A DNA stretch of 64,000 nucleotides, taken from NCBI GenBank assembly GCA_003279855.1, contig QCGO01000001.1, positions 124,001 through 188,000 on the forward strand, read 5' to 3'. Under the pieces are notes generated by a model. The model saw nothing but the letters and a program-made list of their open reading frames with translations, made no database searches and was not told where the DNA came from. Below, one piece after another: positions 7,345 to 12,848 of the stretch (position 1 is its first letter; every line of letters begins with the position of its first letter). The position numbers were made by a program, and so were the translations under genes. Source of the DNA: Prochlorococcus sp. AG-388-E21 (GTDB lineage: Bacteria > Cyanobacteriota > Cyanobacteriia > PCC-6307 > Cyanobiaceae).

Positions 7345-7435
7345 GTGTAGGAGAGGTTTTACTAAAACAGTGGAAACAAGGAAACACTTGATTTAGTTCA
7401 ACCAGGAAAAGACCTCTAACAGAGGTCTTTTTTTT
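7345..7435 (+). ncRNA. Yfr2-family small RNA (Cyano-1 motif)
   Basis: The transcript would start just after a TATTAT -10 element (7333-7338). It contains the tandem GGAAACA elements (TGGAAACAAGGAAACA at 7371-7386) that define the Yfr2/Cyano-1 family. It ends in a 9-bp terminator stem (AAGACCTCT / AGAGGTCTT, 7409-7429) with a T8 run. The length of about 91 nt matches the family. Its 5' end (AGTGTGTAGGAG, 7342-7353) is complementary to the Yfr1-like motif 150 bases upstream apart from one bulged base. No coding potential inside. Confidence 0.8.
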
Positions 7436-7467
7436 ATGCATCAAAATAGATTAAACATTAAATTATT

Positions 7468-7650
7468 TTATTTATGAAAATTATCAGAGGAGCCAATGGT
7501 TAAATTCTGAGTTGAAATCTTATAGAACTTCTCATGTACTGAATCACTAAATTCCTTTTCATTTGAATAATTCATTAGGTCCATCGGTTCAATATTTTCG
7601 TCGAACCATTCGTCGTATTCAATATTATTAGGTTCAGCAAAATAAGTCAT
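7468..7650 (-). CDS. hypothetical acidic protein, 60 residues
   Basis: ATG start, beginning MTYFAEPNNIEYDEWFDENI and ending TIGSSDNFHK. It is strongly acidic, soluble and aromatic-rich, with no membrane segment. It lies convergent to the Yfr2-type RNA, whose terminator ends 30 bases from its stop. I do not recognise a family; composition favours a real gene over a shadow. Confidence 0.5.
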   Translation of the reverse strand: MTYFAEPNNIEYDEWFDENIEPMDLMNYSNEKEFSDSVHEKFYKISTQNLTIGSSDNFHK

Positions 7651-7809
7651 ATTTAATAGATAGCTATCAAAAAATATGTAAACCGTACATGCTATACAAA
7701 ATCAAAGATTTATTGCAAGAAAGAAAATTGAAAAATCTAAATTCAGAGACAAATTAAGTGCTTCTTGAATTATTGGTTTTAAATTAGTAATTACACAATT
7801 ATTTTTAAT

Positions 7810-8130
7810 ATGGCTCATTATCACGTTCATGGTTTAATTCCTGATGGAATCTCTCAAGCTGAAGGTTACAAAATGTTTGAGCAATATATTGCTTCCGGTG
7901 CACCGATGGATAACTTTGAAGGATTTGAATTGATAAGTAGACTTCATGCCCCTGAAACCGGAGAAGTTTTTGTGACTTTCAAAGCTGATAATCACTTGGC
8001 AATATCTGAACATTTCGGAGTATGGAGAGCAAAATTTGGCCTCGAATGGAATATTACTGCTGTTTTAAATGATGAAGAAGTCATTCAAAGAAATAAGCAG
8101 GTTGCGGATGCTGTTGCTGCGATGGGATAA
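7810..8130 (+). CDS. DUF3303-type small protein
   Basis: 106 residues with the compact alpha/beta ferredoxin-like pattern of DUF3303: MAHYHVHGLIPDG strand, helix, GAPMDNFEGFELISRLH, ETGEVFVTFKADNHLAI, and FGLEWNITAVLNDEEV at the end. A second member of the same family lies at 9378-9686 in the opposite orientation and aligns along its whole length (SPYDSFEGFKVLNRVL; GNEIEVTPVLTDEEFV). Biochemical role not established. It ends in its own terminator. Confidence 0.75.
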   Translation: MAHYHVHGLIPDGISQAEGYKMFEQYIASGAPMDNFEGFELISRLHAPETGEVFVTFKADNHLAISEHFGVWRAKFGLEWNITAVLNDEEVIQRNKQVADAVAAMG

Positions 8131-8156
8131 TTCAATTGATTGACAGTCGATCTAAT

Positions 8157-8182
8157 ATAGAGGGATAAAACCCTCTTTTTTA
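8157..8182 (+). terminator. intrinsic terminator after the DUF3303 gene
   Basis: AGAGGG (8159-8164), 6-base loop, CCCTCT (8171-8176) and a T run, 28 bases after the stop. Confidence 0.8.
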
Positions 8183-8242
8183 ATGGATAAAAGATTTATT
8201 GCTGAAAAGATATTGACCCTAATTATTTCTTTGATTGGGTAA

Positions 8243-8602
8243 ATGAAAGGTCTATTACTTGCACCATTGTTATTAGGTTTAATTCCTTCAGCTAATGCAG
8301 GCGTCTACTACTATCTAGATTCTTCTTGGTCAGATAAAAGTTCAATAAAAGTTAAATGTGCAGATGGTAAAGCTAACCATCTTGTTTACTTTGGGCGAAA
8401 TAAAATACAGCTAGAAGGTCATGGTGAAAGTAAATATAAGAACCCAGAAATGAGTATGGAATTTCCTTATGGAAGATGGGCTAATCCAGAAAATAATATG
8501 TGCGTGTATAAATATCTAAGTGAAGATCATGATATGAGTATACGACAACGATCTATAAAAAGATGTGTTGAAAACTTAAAGTACTGTCCGAGTATTAACT
8601 GA
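8243..8602 (+). CDS. secreted hypothetical protein, 119 residues
   Basis: ATG start with a clean signal peptide (MKGLLLAPLLLGLIPSANA, residues 1-19, cleavage after ANA). The mature part of about 100 residues has four Cys (near residues 39, 87, 108 and 114) that could form disulfides, and many aromatic residues. It would act in the periplasm. The stop overlaps the ATG of the next small gene (TGATG), implying translational coupling. No known domain recognised. Confidence 0.65.
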   Translation: MKGLLLAPLLLGLIPSANAGVYYYLDSSWSDKSSIKVKCADGKANHLVYFGRNKIQLEGHGESKYKNPEMSMEFPYGRWANPENNMCVYKYLSEDHDMSIRQRSIKRCVENLKYCPSIN

Positions 8603-8727
8603 TGCCAAAAAAATATACTAAAAAAGAAAGCATTATTTATTGGGTTATTGGTTTAGCAATAGTATTTGGTAGTCCATATTTAATTGCATCAATTAATGAG
8701 AATACTTGTCCCGTTTATGATGTCTAA
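8602..8727 (+). CDS. small single-pass membrane protein, 41 residues
   Basis: The ATG overlaps the preceding stop by two bases. The product has a basic N-terminus (MPKKYTKKESIIYW), one membrane helix (VIGLAIVFGSPYLIASI), and a short tail ending CPVYDV. The translational coupling to the secreted protein upstream supports it. Function unknown. Confidence 0.5.
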   Translation: MPKKYTKKESIIYWVIGLAIVFGSPYLIASINENTCPVYDV

Positions 8728-8794
8728 AAAACAAAAGAAGAAGAACAAAAAGAAACTATTAAGAAGTTATATCCGTAAAAATGGGCGTAATTAA
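8720..8794 (+). CDS. possible Lys-rich micropeptide, 24 residues
   Basis: The ATG overlaps the end of the previous frame. The frame encodes MSKKQKKKNKKKLLRSYIRK and four more residues, then stops inside the first arm of a terminator hairpin. It completes a run of three overlapping small frames. Because Lys codons are AT-rich this could be chance. Confidence 0.25.
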   Translation: MSKKQKKKNKKKLLRSYIRKNGRN

Positions 8795-8804
8795 CGCCCT
8801 TTTT
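8781..8804 (+). terminator. intrinsic terminator ending the 8243-8794 small-gene run
   Basis: GGGCGT (8783-8788), 5-base loop, ACGCCC (8794-8799) and a T5 run. Confidence 0.75.
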
Positions 8805-8817
8805 AAAAGCTAGATCA

Positions 8818-8943
8818 TCCCCATCACCTAGCCCTTCCTAGAATAATAGCACTATATATGGTGTTGGACTGTAATATTGCTTACTTTAGGTGGAGTTGTT
8901 TGTATCTATTTTATTTGCCATTATAGAAATCCCCATCACCTAG
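8818..8943. repeat. 14-base direct repeat flanking a 98-base spacer
   Basis: The 14-mer TCCCCATCACCTAG occurs at 8818-8831 and again at 8930-8943, just before the start of the next gene. A partly complementary TAGGTGGAG lies between the copies at 8888-8896, so either copy could pair with it in a transcript. No coding frame of note in the spacer. Confidence 0.6.
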
Positions 8944-8962
8944 ACTCGCAAGGATCTTTTTT

Positions 8963-9352
8963 ATGTCTAGTTTTGTATCAGATACTCCTTTTATGCTTCT
9001 TGCAAAATTAAAGATTAAGGAAGATAAAGTTACCGAATATTTGGAAATTGCTAATAAGACAGATAAGACTGATGAATCAGACGAACCTGAAATGCTTCAT
9101 CATACTTTTGATCAAGATCTAGATGATCCTCTTCGTTTTGTATGGTCAGAAGTTTATAAAAACGATGATGGTTTACTTGCTCATTTAGCTAATCCAATAG
9201 TGGGTTTATATCTTAAAGCTTATTCTGAGTTAGGTACTGATTTTTCTGTTGAATTTTACGGAACTGTGGGAGATAAAGTGATTGAAGCTATTAAAGGAAC
9301 TGGAGTTCCTTTTAAACTCTTCAAAACACAATTCGGTTATAGCAGGGTTTAA
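8963..9352 (+). CDS. antibiotic-biosynthesis-monooxygenase-like (ABM/dimeric alpha-beta barrel) protein
   Basis: 129 residues. The first part (DTPFMLLAKLKIKEDKVTEY) and DPLRFVWSEVYKNDDGLLAHL around residues 57-77 follow the ABM strand-helix-strand pattern (sensor strand, HTFDQD, then VWSEVY). These small dimeric barrel proteins include quinol monooxygenases and heme-degrading or unassigned members. No cofactor residues can be named with confidence. It converges with the second DUF3303 gene. Confidence 0.65.
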   Translation: MSSFVSDTPFMLLAKLKIKEDKVTEYLEIANKTDKTDESDEPEMLHHTFDQDLDDPLRFVWSEVYKNDDGLLAHLANPIVGLYLKAYSELGTDFSVEFYGTVGDKVIEAIKGTGVPFKLFKTQFGYSRV

Positions 9353-9377
9353 GGTTAGTGAAATAACTAAATAGTTA

Positions 9378-9686
9378 TTACGCCGCTGTTTCTATCTGAT
9401 CTGTAACTGCGACGAACTCCTCATCTGTAAGTACAGGTGTGACTTCTATTTCATTTCCAAAGCCAGCACTCCAAGGCTGACACCACTGCCAAATTTTCGA
9501 ATGGTCAGAAGCTTGAACTATTGCCCAACCATTAGCTCCCTGAGGATTTAAAACTCTATTTAAAACTTTGAATCCTTCGAAACTGTCATAGGGAGATCCC
9601 TCTTTTACATAATTAGTAAATGTTTTGGTTGCTTTAATTGAAGCTTCCATTGATGGGAACTGCCATTGAACTATGTATGTTTGCAT
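9378..9686 (-). CDS. DUF3303-type small protein (second copy)
   Basis: 102 residues, beginning MQTYIVQWQFPSMEASIKAT. It matches the 7810-8130 protein in order and spacing of strands and helices: SPYDSFEGFKVLNRVL against APMDNFEGFELISRLH, and GNEIEVTPVLTDEEFV against LEWNITAVLNDEEV. The family is a small alpha/beta fold of unknown function. The gene is on the opposite strand and has diverged well beyond a recent duplication. Confidence 0.75.
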   Translation of the reverse strand: MQTYIVQWQFPSMEASIKATKTFTNYVKEGSPYDSFEGFKVLNRVLNPQGANGWAIVQASDHSKIWQWCQPWSAGFGNEIEVTPVLTDEEFVAVTDQIETAA

Positions 9687-9807
9687 AAAGCTTTTATTGA
9701 TTAGTTAACCAATTATGAACAATATTTTTTAAAAGAAAATTGAAAGTTAAATAACGAATACCAAAATACAGACAGCTAAGTTTAGAAGCAAGCTTAAAGT
9801 TTGAGAA

Positions 9808-9969
9808 TTAAATTTCATCTCTAATTTGCTTGACTAAAGTATCAAAAAGAATCTTAGTCCTAGTGGCAACCACAAACATAGAAGCAGCATCAGTAATAGA
9901 GAAATAGCATGGACATTTGGAATGTACTGCTCTTTTAAAATTTGTGTCTTCATAATCTATCTGGCTTTC
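9808..9969 (-). pseudogene. start-less small gene remnant (probably one-base deletion after the start)
   Basis: An open frame of 53 codons ends at TAA (9808-9810) and encodes AVHSKCPCYFSITDAASMF, then VVATRTKILFDTLVKQIRDE. The composition is protein-like, but the frame has no ATG, GTG or TTG before the internal Met. The ATG at 9953 is one base out of frame: ATGAAGACAC. Inserting a single G (ATGGAAGAC) would give a clean 48-residue protein starting MEDTNFKRAV. This suggests a recent frameshift in the second codon. The alternative frame from the same ATG gives a low-complexity Leu-rich peptide. Confidence 0.4.
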
Positions 9970-10046
9970 CTAAGTTTGATTTCTCTTCTTACAAGTAAAC
10001 CTAAAACTACAACACACATATTCATTAGAAAAACATCTAATGGCAT
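9957..10046 (-). CDS. possible membrane micropeptide, 29 residues
   Basis: ATG frame MPLDVFLMNMCVVVLGLLV followed by the basic tail RREIKLRKAR. It has a hydrophobic helix with positive-inside ending, but is very short and has no visible Shine-Dalgarno sequence. Confidence 0.25.
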   Translation of the reverse strand: MPLDVFLMNMCVVVLGLLVRREIKLRKAR

Positions 10047-10128
10047 TAAATAAAAAAGTATCTACTTAATTAATAGCAAGAATATTGGTATACGAATCAA
10101 GAAAGAATCACTAAAATACCGAGACTAA

Positions 10129-10266
10129 TTATTCAGATTCTTTGTGAAGTCTCTGATTGACTCCTTCTCTTCTCCAATAATCTTCATATATAAGATTTCT
10201 TTTTTGATAATCTAATGCGTTCATATTCTTGTCGAGTATGGCAAAAGGAGAATTAGTAAATTTCAT
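10129..10266 (-). CDS. small SPFxIL-motif protein, 45 residues
   Basis: ATG frame beginning MKFTNSPFAILDKNMNALDY and ending RLHKESE, preceded by an AGGA Shine-Dalgarno-like element. Its N-terminus aligns with the 61-residue protein at 10793-10978 (TSPFSILNKERRELDYIKG): S-P-F-x-I-L-[DN]-K, then L-D-Y about six residues later. It is therefore a paralogue in the same small-gene cluster. Soluble, charged, function unknown. Confidence 0.6.
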   Translation of the reverse strand: MKFTNSPFAILDKNMNALDYQKRNLIYEDYWRREGVNQRLHKESE

Positions 10267-10317
10267 AGTAAATCCTAAAATAAATGTTTATTAAATATCT
10301 ATTAGATATGAGATCTT

Positions 10318-10419
10318 TTATCTCGAATAACTAGATCCTCTATAAGTAAGCTTTATTGTCTTCTCTTCTTGGCTCTTGCAATATACAAATGACTTGCCAT
10401 TAAAATACATGTTTACCAT
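10318..10419 (-). CDS. 33-residue LTYRG peptide under a glutamine-II riboswitch
   Basis: ATG (10417-10419) to TAA (10318-10320). The peptide reads MVNMYFNGKSFVYCKSQEEK and ends with KLTYRGSSYSR. The LTYRG-x-x-Y element is the repeat unit of DUF4278 proteins and is also found in the riboswitch-controlled gene at 50158-50331. The start lies 30 bases downstream of the riboswitch aptamer. Glutamine-II (Downstream-peptide) riboswitches are known to precede short open frames like this one. The peptide's own function is unknown; a role in nitrogen-status signalling is inference from its switch. Confidence 0.75.
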   Translation of the reverse strand: MVNMYFNGKSFVYCKSQEEKTIKLTYRGSSYSR

Positions 10420-10448
10420 GATGCAGCTCCTGAAGTTGCTCAAGTCCC

Positions 10449-10498
10449 CGTCCTTTGGCTTGAGTCGTACTGCGGTCTATCTAGTGGTAGATCGGACG
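10449..10498 (-). promoter_or_regulatory. glutamine-II riboswitch (Downstream-peptide motif) ahead of the 33-residue peptide
   Basis: On the minus strand the P1 stem is CGTCC (10494-10498) with GGACG (10449-10453). P2 is ATCTA/TAGAT, followed by the conserved CGCAGT, CGA, TCA, CCA blocks and then GGACGGGG. The second copy at 50360-50405 has the same blocks with compensatory changes in P1 (CGTTC/GAACG) and P2 (CCTTC/GAAGG). The covariation is seen directly between the two copies. The family binds L-glutamine and controls short downstream frames in marine picocyanobacteria. Confidence 0.8.
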
Positions 10499-10503
10499 AT
10501 TTG

Positions 10504-10552
10504 GTAGCTTTAGCTACACTTTATTTATAGAGTATTTGTACTCAGTTGTCAA
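10504..10552 (-). promoter_or_regulatory. sigma70-type promoter and 5' hairpin of the riboswitch transcript
   Basis: TTGACA (10547-10552) and TATAAA (10524-10529) are separated by exactly 17 bases. The spacer contains a 5+5 inverted repeat, GAGTA-N4-TACTC (10530-10543). Transcription should start near 10517, the first base of a GTAGC-N4-GCTAC hairpin (10504-10517) lying 5 bases before the riboswitch P1 stem. Confidence 0.7.
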
Positions 10553-10581
10553 TATATAAAGGTAAATTCAATATTAGAGGA

Positions 10582-10725
10582 TTAGGCAGATTCGGTTATT
10601 TTGTTCTTCATATCTTCAATTTTATTAATTAATTCATCTAACCATTCTGTATTATTTTCTGATCTTTCTTTTAAATATGAAATTTTTGGTTGATTCATTT
10701 TATGTGTCTCGAAATCTCCGCTCAT
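10582..10725 (-). CDS. small hypothetical protein, 47 residues
   Basis: ATG start preceded by an AAGGA Shine-Dalgarno sequence at good spacing. The protein begins MSGDFETHKMNQPKISYLKE and ends in a Lys/Glu-rich helix (WLDELINKIEDMKNKITESA). It is soluble, probably helical or coiled-coil. One of a run of tiny minus-strand genes between 10.1 and 12.0 kb. Function unknown. Confidence 0.55.
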   Translation of the reverse strand: MSGDFETHKMNQPKISYLKERSENNTEWLDELINKIEDMKNKITESA

Positions 10726-10792
10726 AAAATTTTTCCTTACTAAATTTTTTTGTAATTAGTGAATTAATCAGCATCAATAAGTAAATAAATAA

Positions 10793-10978
10793 TTAGATAG
10801 AAACCCTGTCGATCATCAATACATCTTGGGTTTGGATTGTATCTCTCTTACTTTCATCCTCAGAGTCTTTATAAGAATCGATTTCAGCTTGAACTCTTCT
10901 CTTATAAACTCCTTTGATGTAATCCAGTTCTCTTCTCTCTTTATTTAGAATTGAGAATGGTGAGGTTTTTAAGTTCAT
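10793..10978 (-). CDS. small SPFxIL-motif protein, 61 residues
   Basis: ATG start with a strong AAAGGAG Shine-Dalgarno sequence 6 bases upstream. It begins MNLKTSPFSILNKERRELDY and continues with a highly charged region (KRRVQAEIDSYKDSEDESKR). The N-terminal half is paralogous to the 45-residue protein at 10129-10266; the C-terminal 20 residues have no counterpart there. Soluble, probably a nucleic-acid or protein-binding helix, function unknown. Confidence 0.65.
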   Translation of the reverse strand: MNLKTSPFSILNKERRELDYIKGVYKRRVQAEIDSYKDSEDESKRDTIQTQDVLMIDRVSI

Positions 10979-11005
10979 TTGTAACTCCTTTAAAATAATT
11001 TTTAA

Positions 11006-11143
11006 TCAACACCAGTTTTTATCGGATTCAATAAAAATATCTATAGTTTGCTGATTTTTGATTTCTTCCTCTAGAAGTTCTTCTTCTGATCTTTTTTTAA
11101 TCTCAGAGTTGTAAACTTCTTTTTTTGTTGGTGTGGTAGACAT
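11006..11143 (-). CDS. small charged protein, 45 residues
   Basis: ATG frame beginning MSTTPTKKEVYNSEIKKRSE, with a long acidic helix (EEELLEEEIKNQQTIDIFIE) and ending SDKNWC. It is almost certainly helical and soluble. No Shine-Dalgarno sequence is visible. It is the upstream member of the 10.1-11.1 kb run of tiny minus-strand genes. No family recognised. Confidence 0.45.
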   Translation of the reverse strand: MSTTPTKKEVYNSEIKKRSEEELLEEEIKNQQTIDIFIESDKNWC

Positions 11144-11519
11144 TTTCTTATGACAACTACACATATGTTCTAACTAAATAGACGAGTCATGCGATTAATA
11201 AAGATGTTCGGTTTGAGGTACTCCAATATACGGATAGAGGATCAACAATTAAATTTCAAAATGGTTAAAATAAGCAAGGTTAAATAAAAGATAAGATAAA
11301 AATATTTATTATTTACGAAATATTTTGATAAATATTAATTCATAAGATTAACTAACATTTAGATTGAATTTTTATCAATATTTTTTCATTTGTAACCAAT
11401 ATTATTTTTAGGGTTTGTTATGTAAATAATCAAACTTAAACGAAGTTTGGAGGTAAATCTAGAGGCTTTAAAAGTAGTAAAACCATTCCTTGAGTTACAT
11501 TAAAACCTTTATTTTCCAA
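11144..11519. other. 376-base intergenic stretch without a supported gene
   Basis: AT-rich. A 32-codon plus-strand frame from an ATG in the 11189 area (MRLIKMFGLRYSNIRIED...) has no Shine-Dalgarno sequence and competes with an equally plausible overlapping start-less frame, so neither is called. No hairpin with a T run, tRNA or repeat was found. Confidence 0.5.
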
Positions 11520-11654
11520 TTAGCTAGGAAGTTGGTGTGTAGGTGGTGCATGAAATTTTCGCTTTTTTCTTTTTGATCTCTTGTAAATAACAAAAAGACC
11601 TAATCCTAATAAAGGAAAGAATAAACCCTCTACAAACAAGGAAAAACTAATCAT
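11520..11654 (-). CDS. small single-pass membrane protein, 44 residues
   Basis: ATG frame beginning MISFSLFVEGLFFPLLGLGL, a 20-residue membrane helix. A strongly basic stretch follows (YKRSKRKKRKF), then a Pro/His tail (HAPPTHQLPS). The layout gives a clear N-out/C-in orientation. Protein-like composition on both sides of the helix supports a real gene. Function unknown. Confidence 0.55.
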   Translation of the reverse strand: MISFSLFVEGLFFPLLGLGLFVIYKRSKRKKRKFHAPPTHQLPS

Positions 11655-11735
11655 AATCGTTACCCCTATGTAACCGTTATGGAATTATTTATCCCAAAGT
11701 AACACTTTAAATATTATCGGTCGATCACTTGGGTC

Positions 11736-11840
11736 TTATGACCCAATTTTATGAGAGTTTTTACCTTTAAGAATCATCAATAAAGGCAAACCTAAAATCA
11801 TCAGACCCCCATCTATCAATAAAAAAGTATTCAAACTCAT
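11736..11840 (-). CDS. small membrane peptide, 34 residues
   Basis: The ATG follows directly on the stop codon of the 65-residue gene at 11841, so the two are translationally coupled. It encodes MSLNTFLLIDGGLMILGLPL then LMILKGKNSHKIGS, a membrane helix with a basic tail. Its last codons lie in a 7-bp hairpin (TTGGGTC/GACCCAA, 11730-11747) that may end the transcript. Function unknown. Confidence 0.5.
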   Translation of the reverse strand: MSLNTFLLIDGGLMILGLPLLMILKGKNSHKIGS

Positions 11841-12038
11841 TTATTTATTCCATCTAAGTGGTATTCCTTTTTTAACGGTGTCTTCTTTCATATTATCCAT
11901 CTCTTCCCTGATTTTGTTGTAGAAGGTTAGCTCTTCAGGATCTTTAGAACCGAGTCCATATTTCATTGTTGCAGCAAGATATATTTTGTGCTTTCGATAT
12001 GAAGATAATGCCATAGACGATCCTAATTTATAAATCAT
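11841..12038 (-). CDS. hypothetical protein, up to 65 residues
   Basis: The frame starts MIYKLGSSMALSSYRKHKIY. The Met at residue 9 is an equally good start, and the preceding eight residues may be leader. The remainder (LAATMKYGLGSKDPEELTFY..., ending GIPLRWNK) is soluble, helical and charged. It is followed without a gap by the 34-residue membrane peptide. No domain recognised. Confidence 0.5.
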   Translation of the reverse strand: MIYKLGSSMALSSYRKHKIYLAATMKYGLGSKDPEELTFYNKIREEMDNMKEDTVKKGIPLRWNK

Positions 12039-12186
12039 ATCTAACTTCTTTGTACGTTGTTTGTATCTCCCTATTTTTTTCTTTTTTTTAAGTAAACATC
12101 CTTAAACTTAATTTTTTCAAAAAAAATTTTTCTTTAACTTTACTTAACCATAGGTGAATATTATCTATTAAATAGAAATTGTAGGG

Positions 12187-12393
12187 ATGTTTAAATACAA
12201 GGAATTCATTTCTCAAATCAAATATAAAGAAGTAATATCCTCACCTGTATATTTTATTCCTGTTTTGCTTCTATCCATAATGATTATTATTGAAGGTTTT
12301 CACATCTTTAATCACAAACAAAATTGCAAAACTAAAGCTGAGTGGATGGAACAATCAGGAATGACTTATGACAGGGAATCAGAAGTTAATTAA
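12187..12393 (+). CDS. single-pass membrane protein, 68 residues
   Basis: ATG preceded by a GTAGGG element. About 18 charged residues (MFKYKEFISQIKYKEVIS) precede one membrane helix (VYFIPVLLLSIMIIIEGF, residues 21-38). A soluble tail of about 30 residues follows, with one Cys and ending YDRESEVN. It converges with arsR across 18 bases. Function unknown; no relation to arsenic resistance can be shown from the sequence. Confidence 0.55.
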   Translation: MFKYKEFISQIKYKEVISSPVYFIPVLLLSIMIIIEGFHIFNHKQNCKTKAEWMEQSGMTYDRESEVN

Positions 12394-12411
12394 TAAAATC
12401 TAAAATATAAT

Positions 12412-12783
12412 TTATTCACAGCAACGTTTTCTATTTGAGGAATAATCCGTCAAAGAAGTTATCCATTCCTTGATCAAAAAGAGAGATTCTTTATTTAGGC
12501 TGTAGTAGACCCATCTACCTTCTTGTCTGTCTGAGATAAGACCAGCTTCCTTCAAAATTTTTATGTGATATGAAATTCTTGATTGAGATAAATTAGTTAA
12601 TTTCATAATATCGCAAACACAAACTTCTCCATCCATCATTAGGTCAATTATTTCTAGCCTAAAAGGATCAGAGAATGAAACCATCAACTTAGATATATTT
12701 TCTTTTTTTACTTTGCTACTCTCTTTTAACAATTTTAAAGTAATTAATTTTCTTAAATATAGCTTAAATAAAAAAGATTTCAT
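12412..12783 (-). CDS. arsR: ArsR-family arsenite-responsive repressor
   Basis: About 123 residues from the ATG at 12783; an in-frame ATG at 12792 is also possible. The winged helix spans roughly residues 40-100. The metalloid-binding EVCVCDI motif (Cys55 and Cys57) matches the canonical ELCVCDL of As(III)/Sb(III)-responsive ArsR proteins. The recognition helix is LSQSRISYHIKILKEAGLI. A C-terminal RKRCCE adds two more Cys. It is divergent from gap-arsJ; the 24-bp palindrome between them is the likely operator. The N-terminal 35 residues are longer than in typical ArsR. Confidence 0.92.
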   Translation of the reverse strand: MKSFLFKLYLRKLITLKLLKESSKVKKENISKLMVSFSDPFRLEIIDLMMDGEVCVCDIMKLTNLSQSRISYHIKILKEAGLISDRQEGRWVYYSLNKESLFLIKEWITSLTDYSSNRKRCCE

Positions 12784-12799
12784 TAACAACAAGATCTTG

Positions 12800-12823
12800 A
12801 TACATCAAAATATTTTGATGTAT
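12800..12823. promoter_or_regulatory. perfect 24-bp palindrome, probable ArsR operator
   Basis: The half-site ATACATCAAAAT is followed directly by its exact reverse complement. It lies in the 65-base gap between divergent arsR and gap. Known ArsR operators have the ATCAA-N6-TTGAT core, which is present here. It covers the place where both promoters should be, so binding would shut off both directions. Confidence 0.85.
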
Positions 12824-12848
12824 AATTTCAATAGAAAATTTCAAAGTT

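Noticed and set aside
8862-8930. 22-codon frame MVLDCNIAYFRWSCLYLFYL between the 14-base repeats
   Set aside because: Random-like composition, no Shine-Dalgarno sequence, and it overlaps the repeat structure.
9834-9953. 39-residue ATG frame MKTQILKEQYIPNVHAISLL... on the minus strand
   Set aside because: The Leu-rich run looks like the out-of-frame shadow of the more protein-like frame at 9808-9969, which shares its start region.
11189-11287. 32-codon plus-strand frame MRLIKMFGLRYSNIRIEDQQ...
   Set aside because: No ribosome-binding site, and an overlapping start-less frame looks equally protein-like, so neither can be supported.
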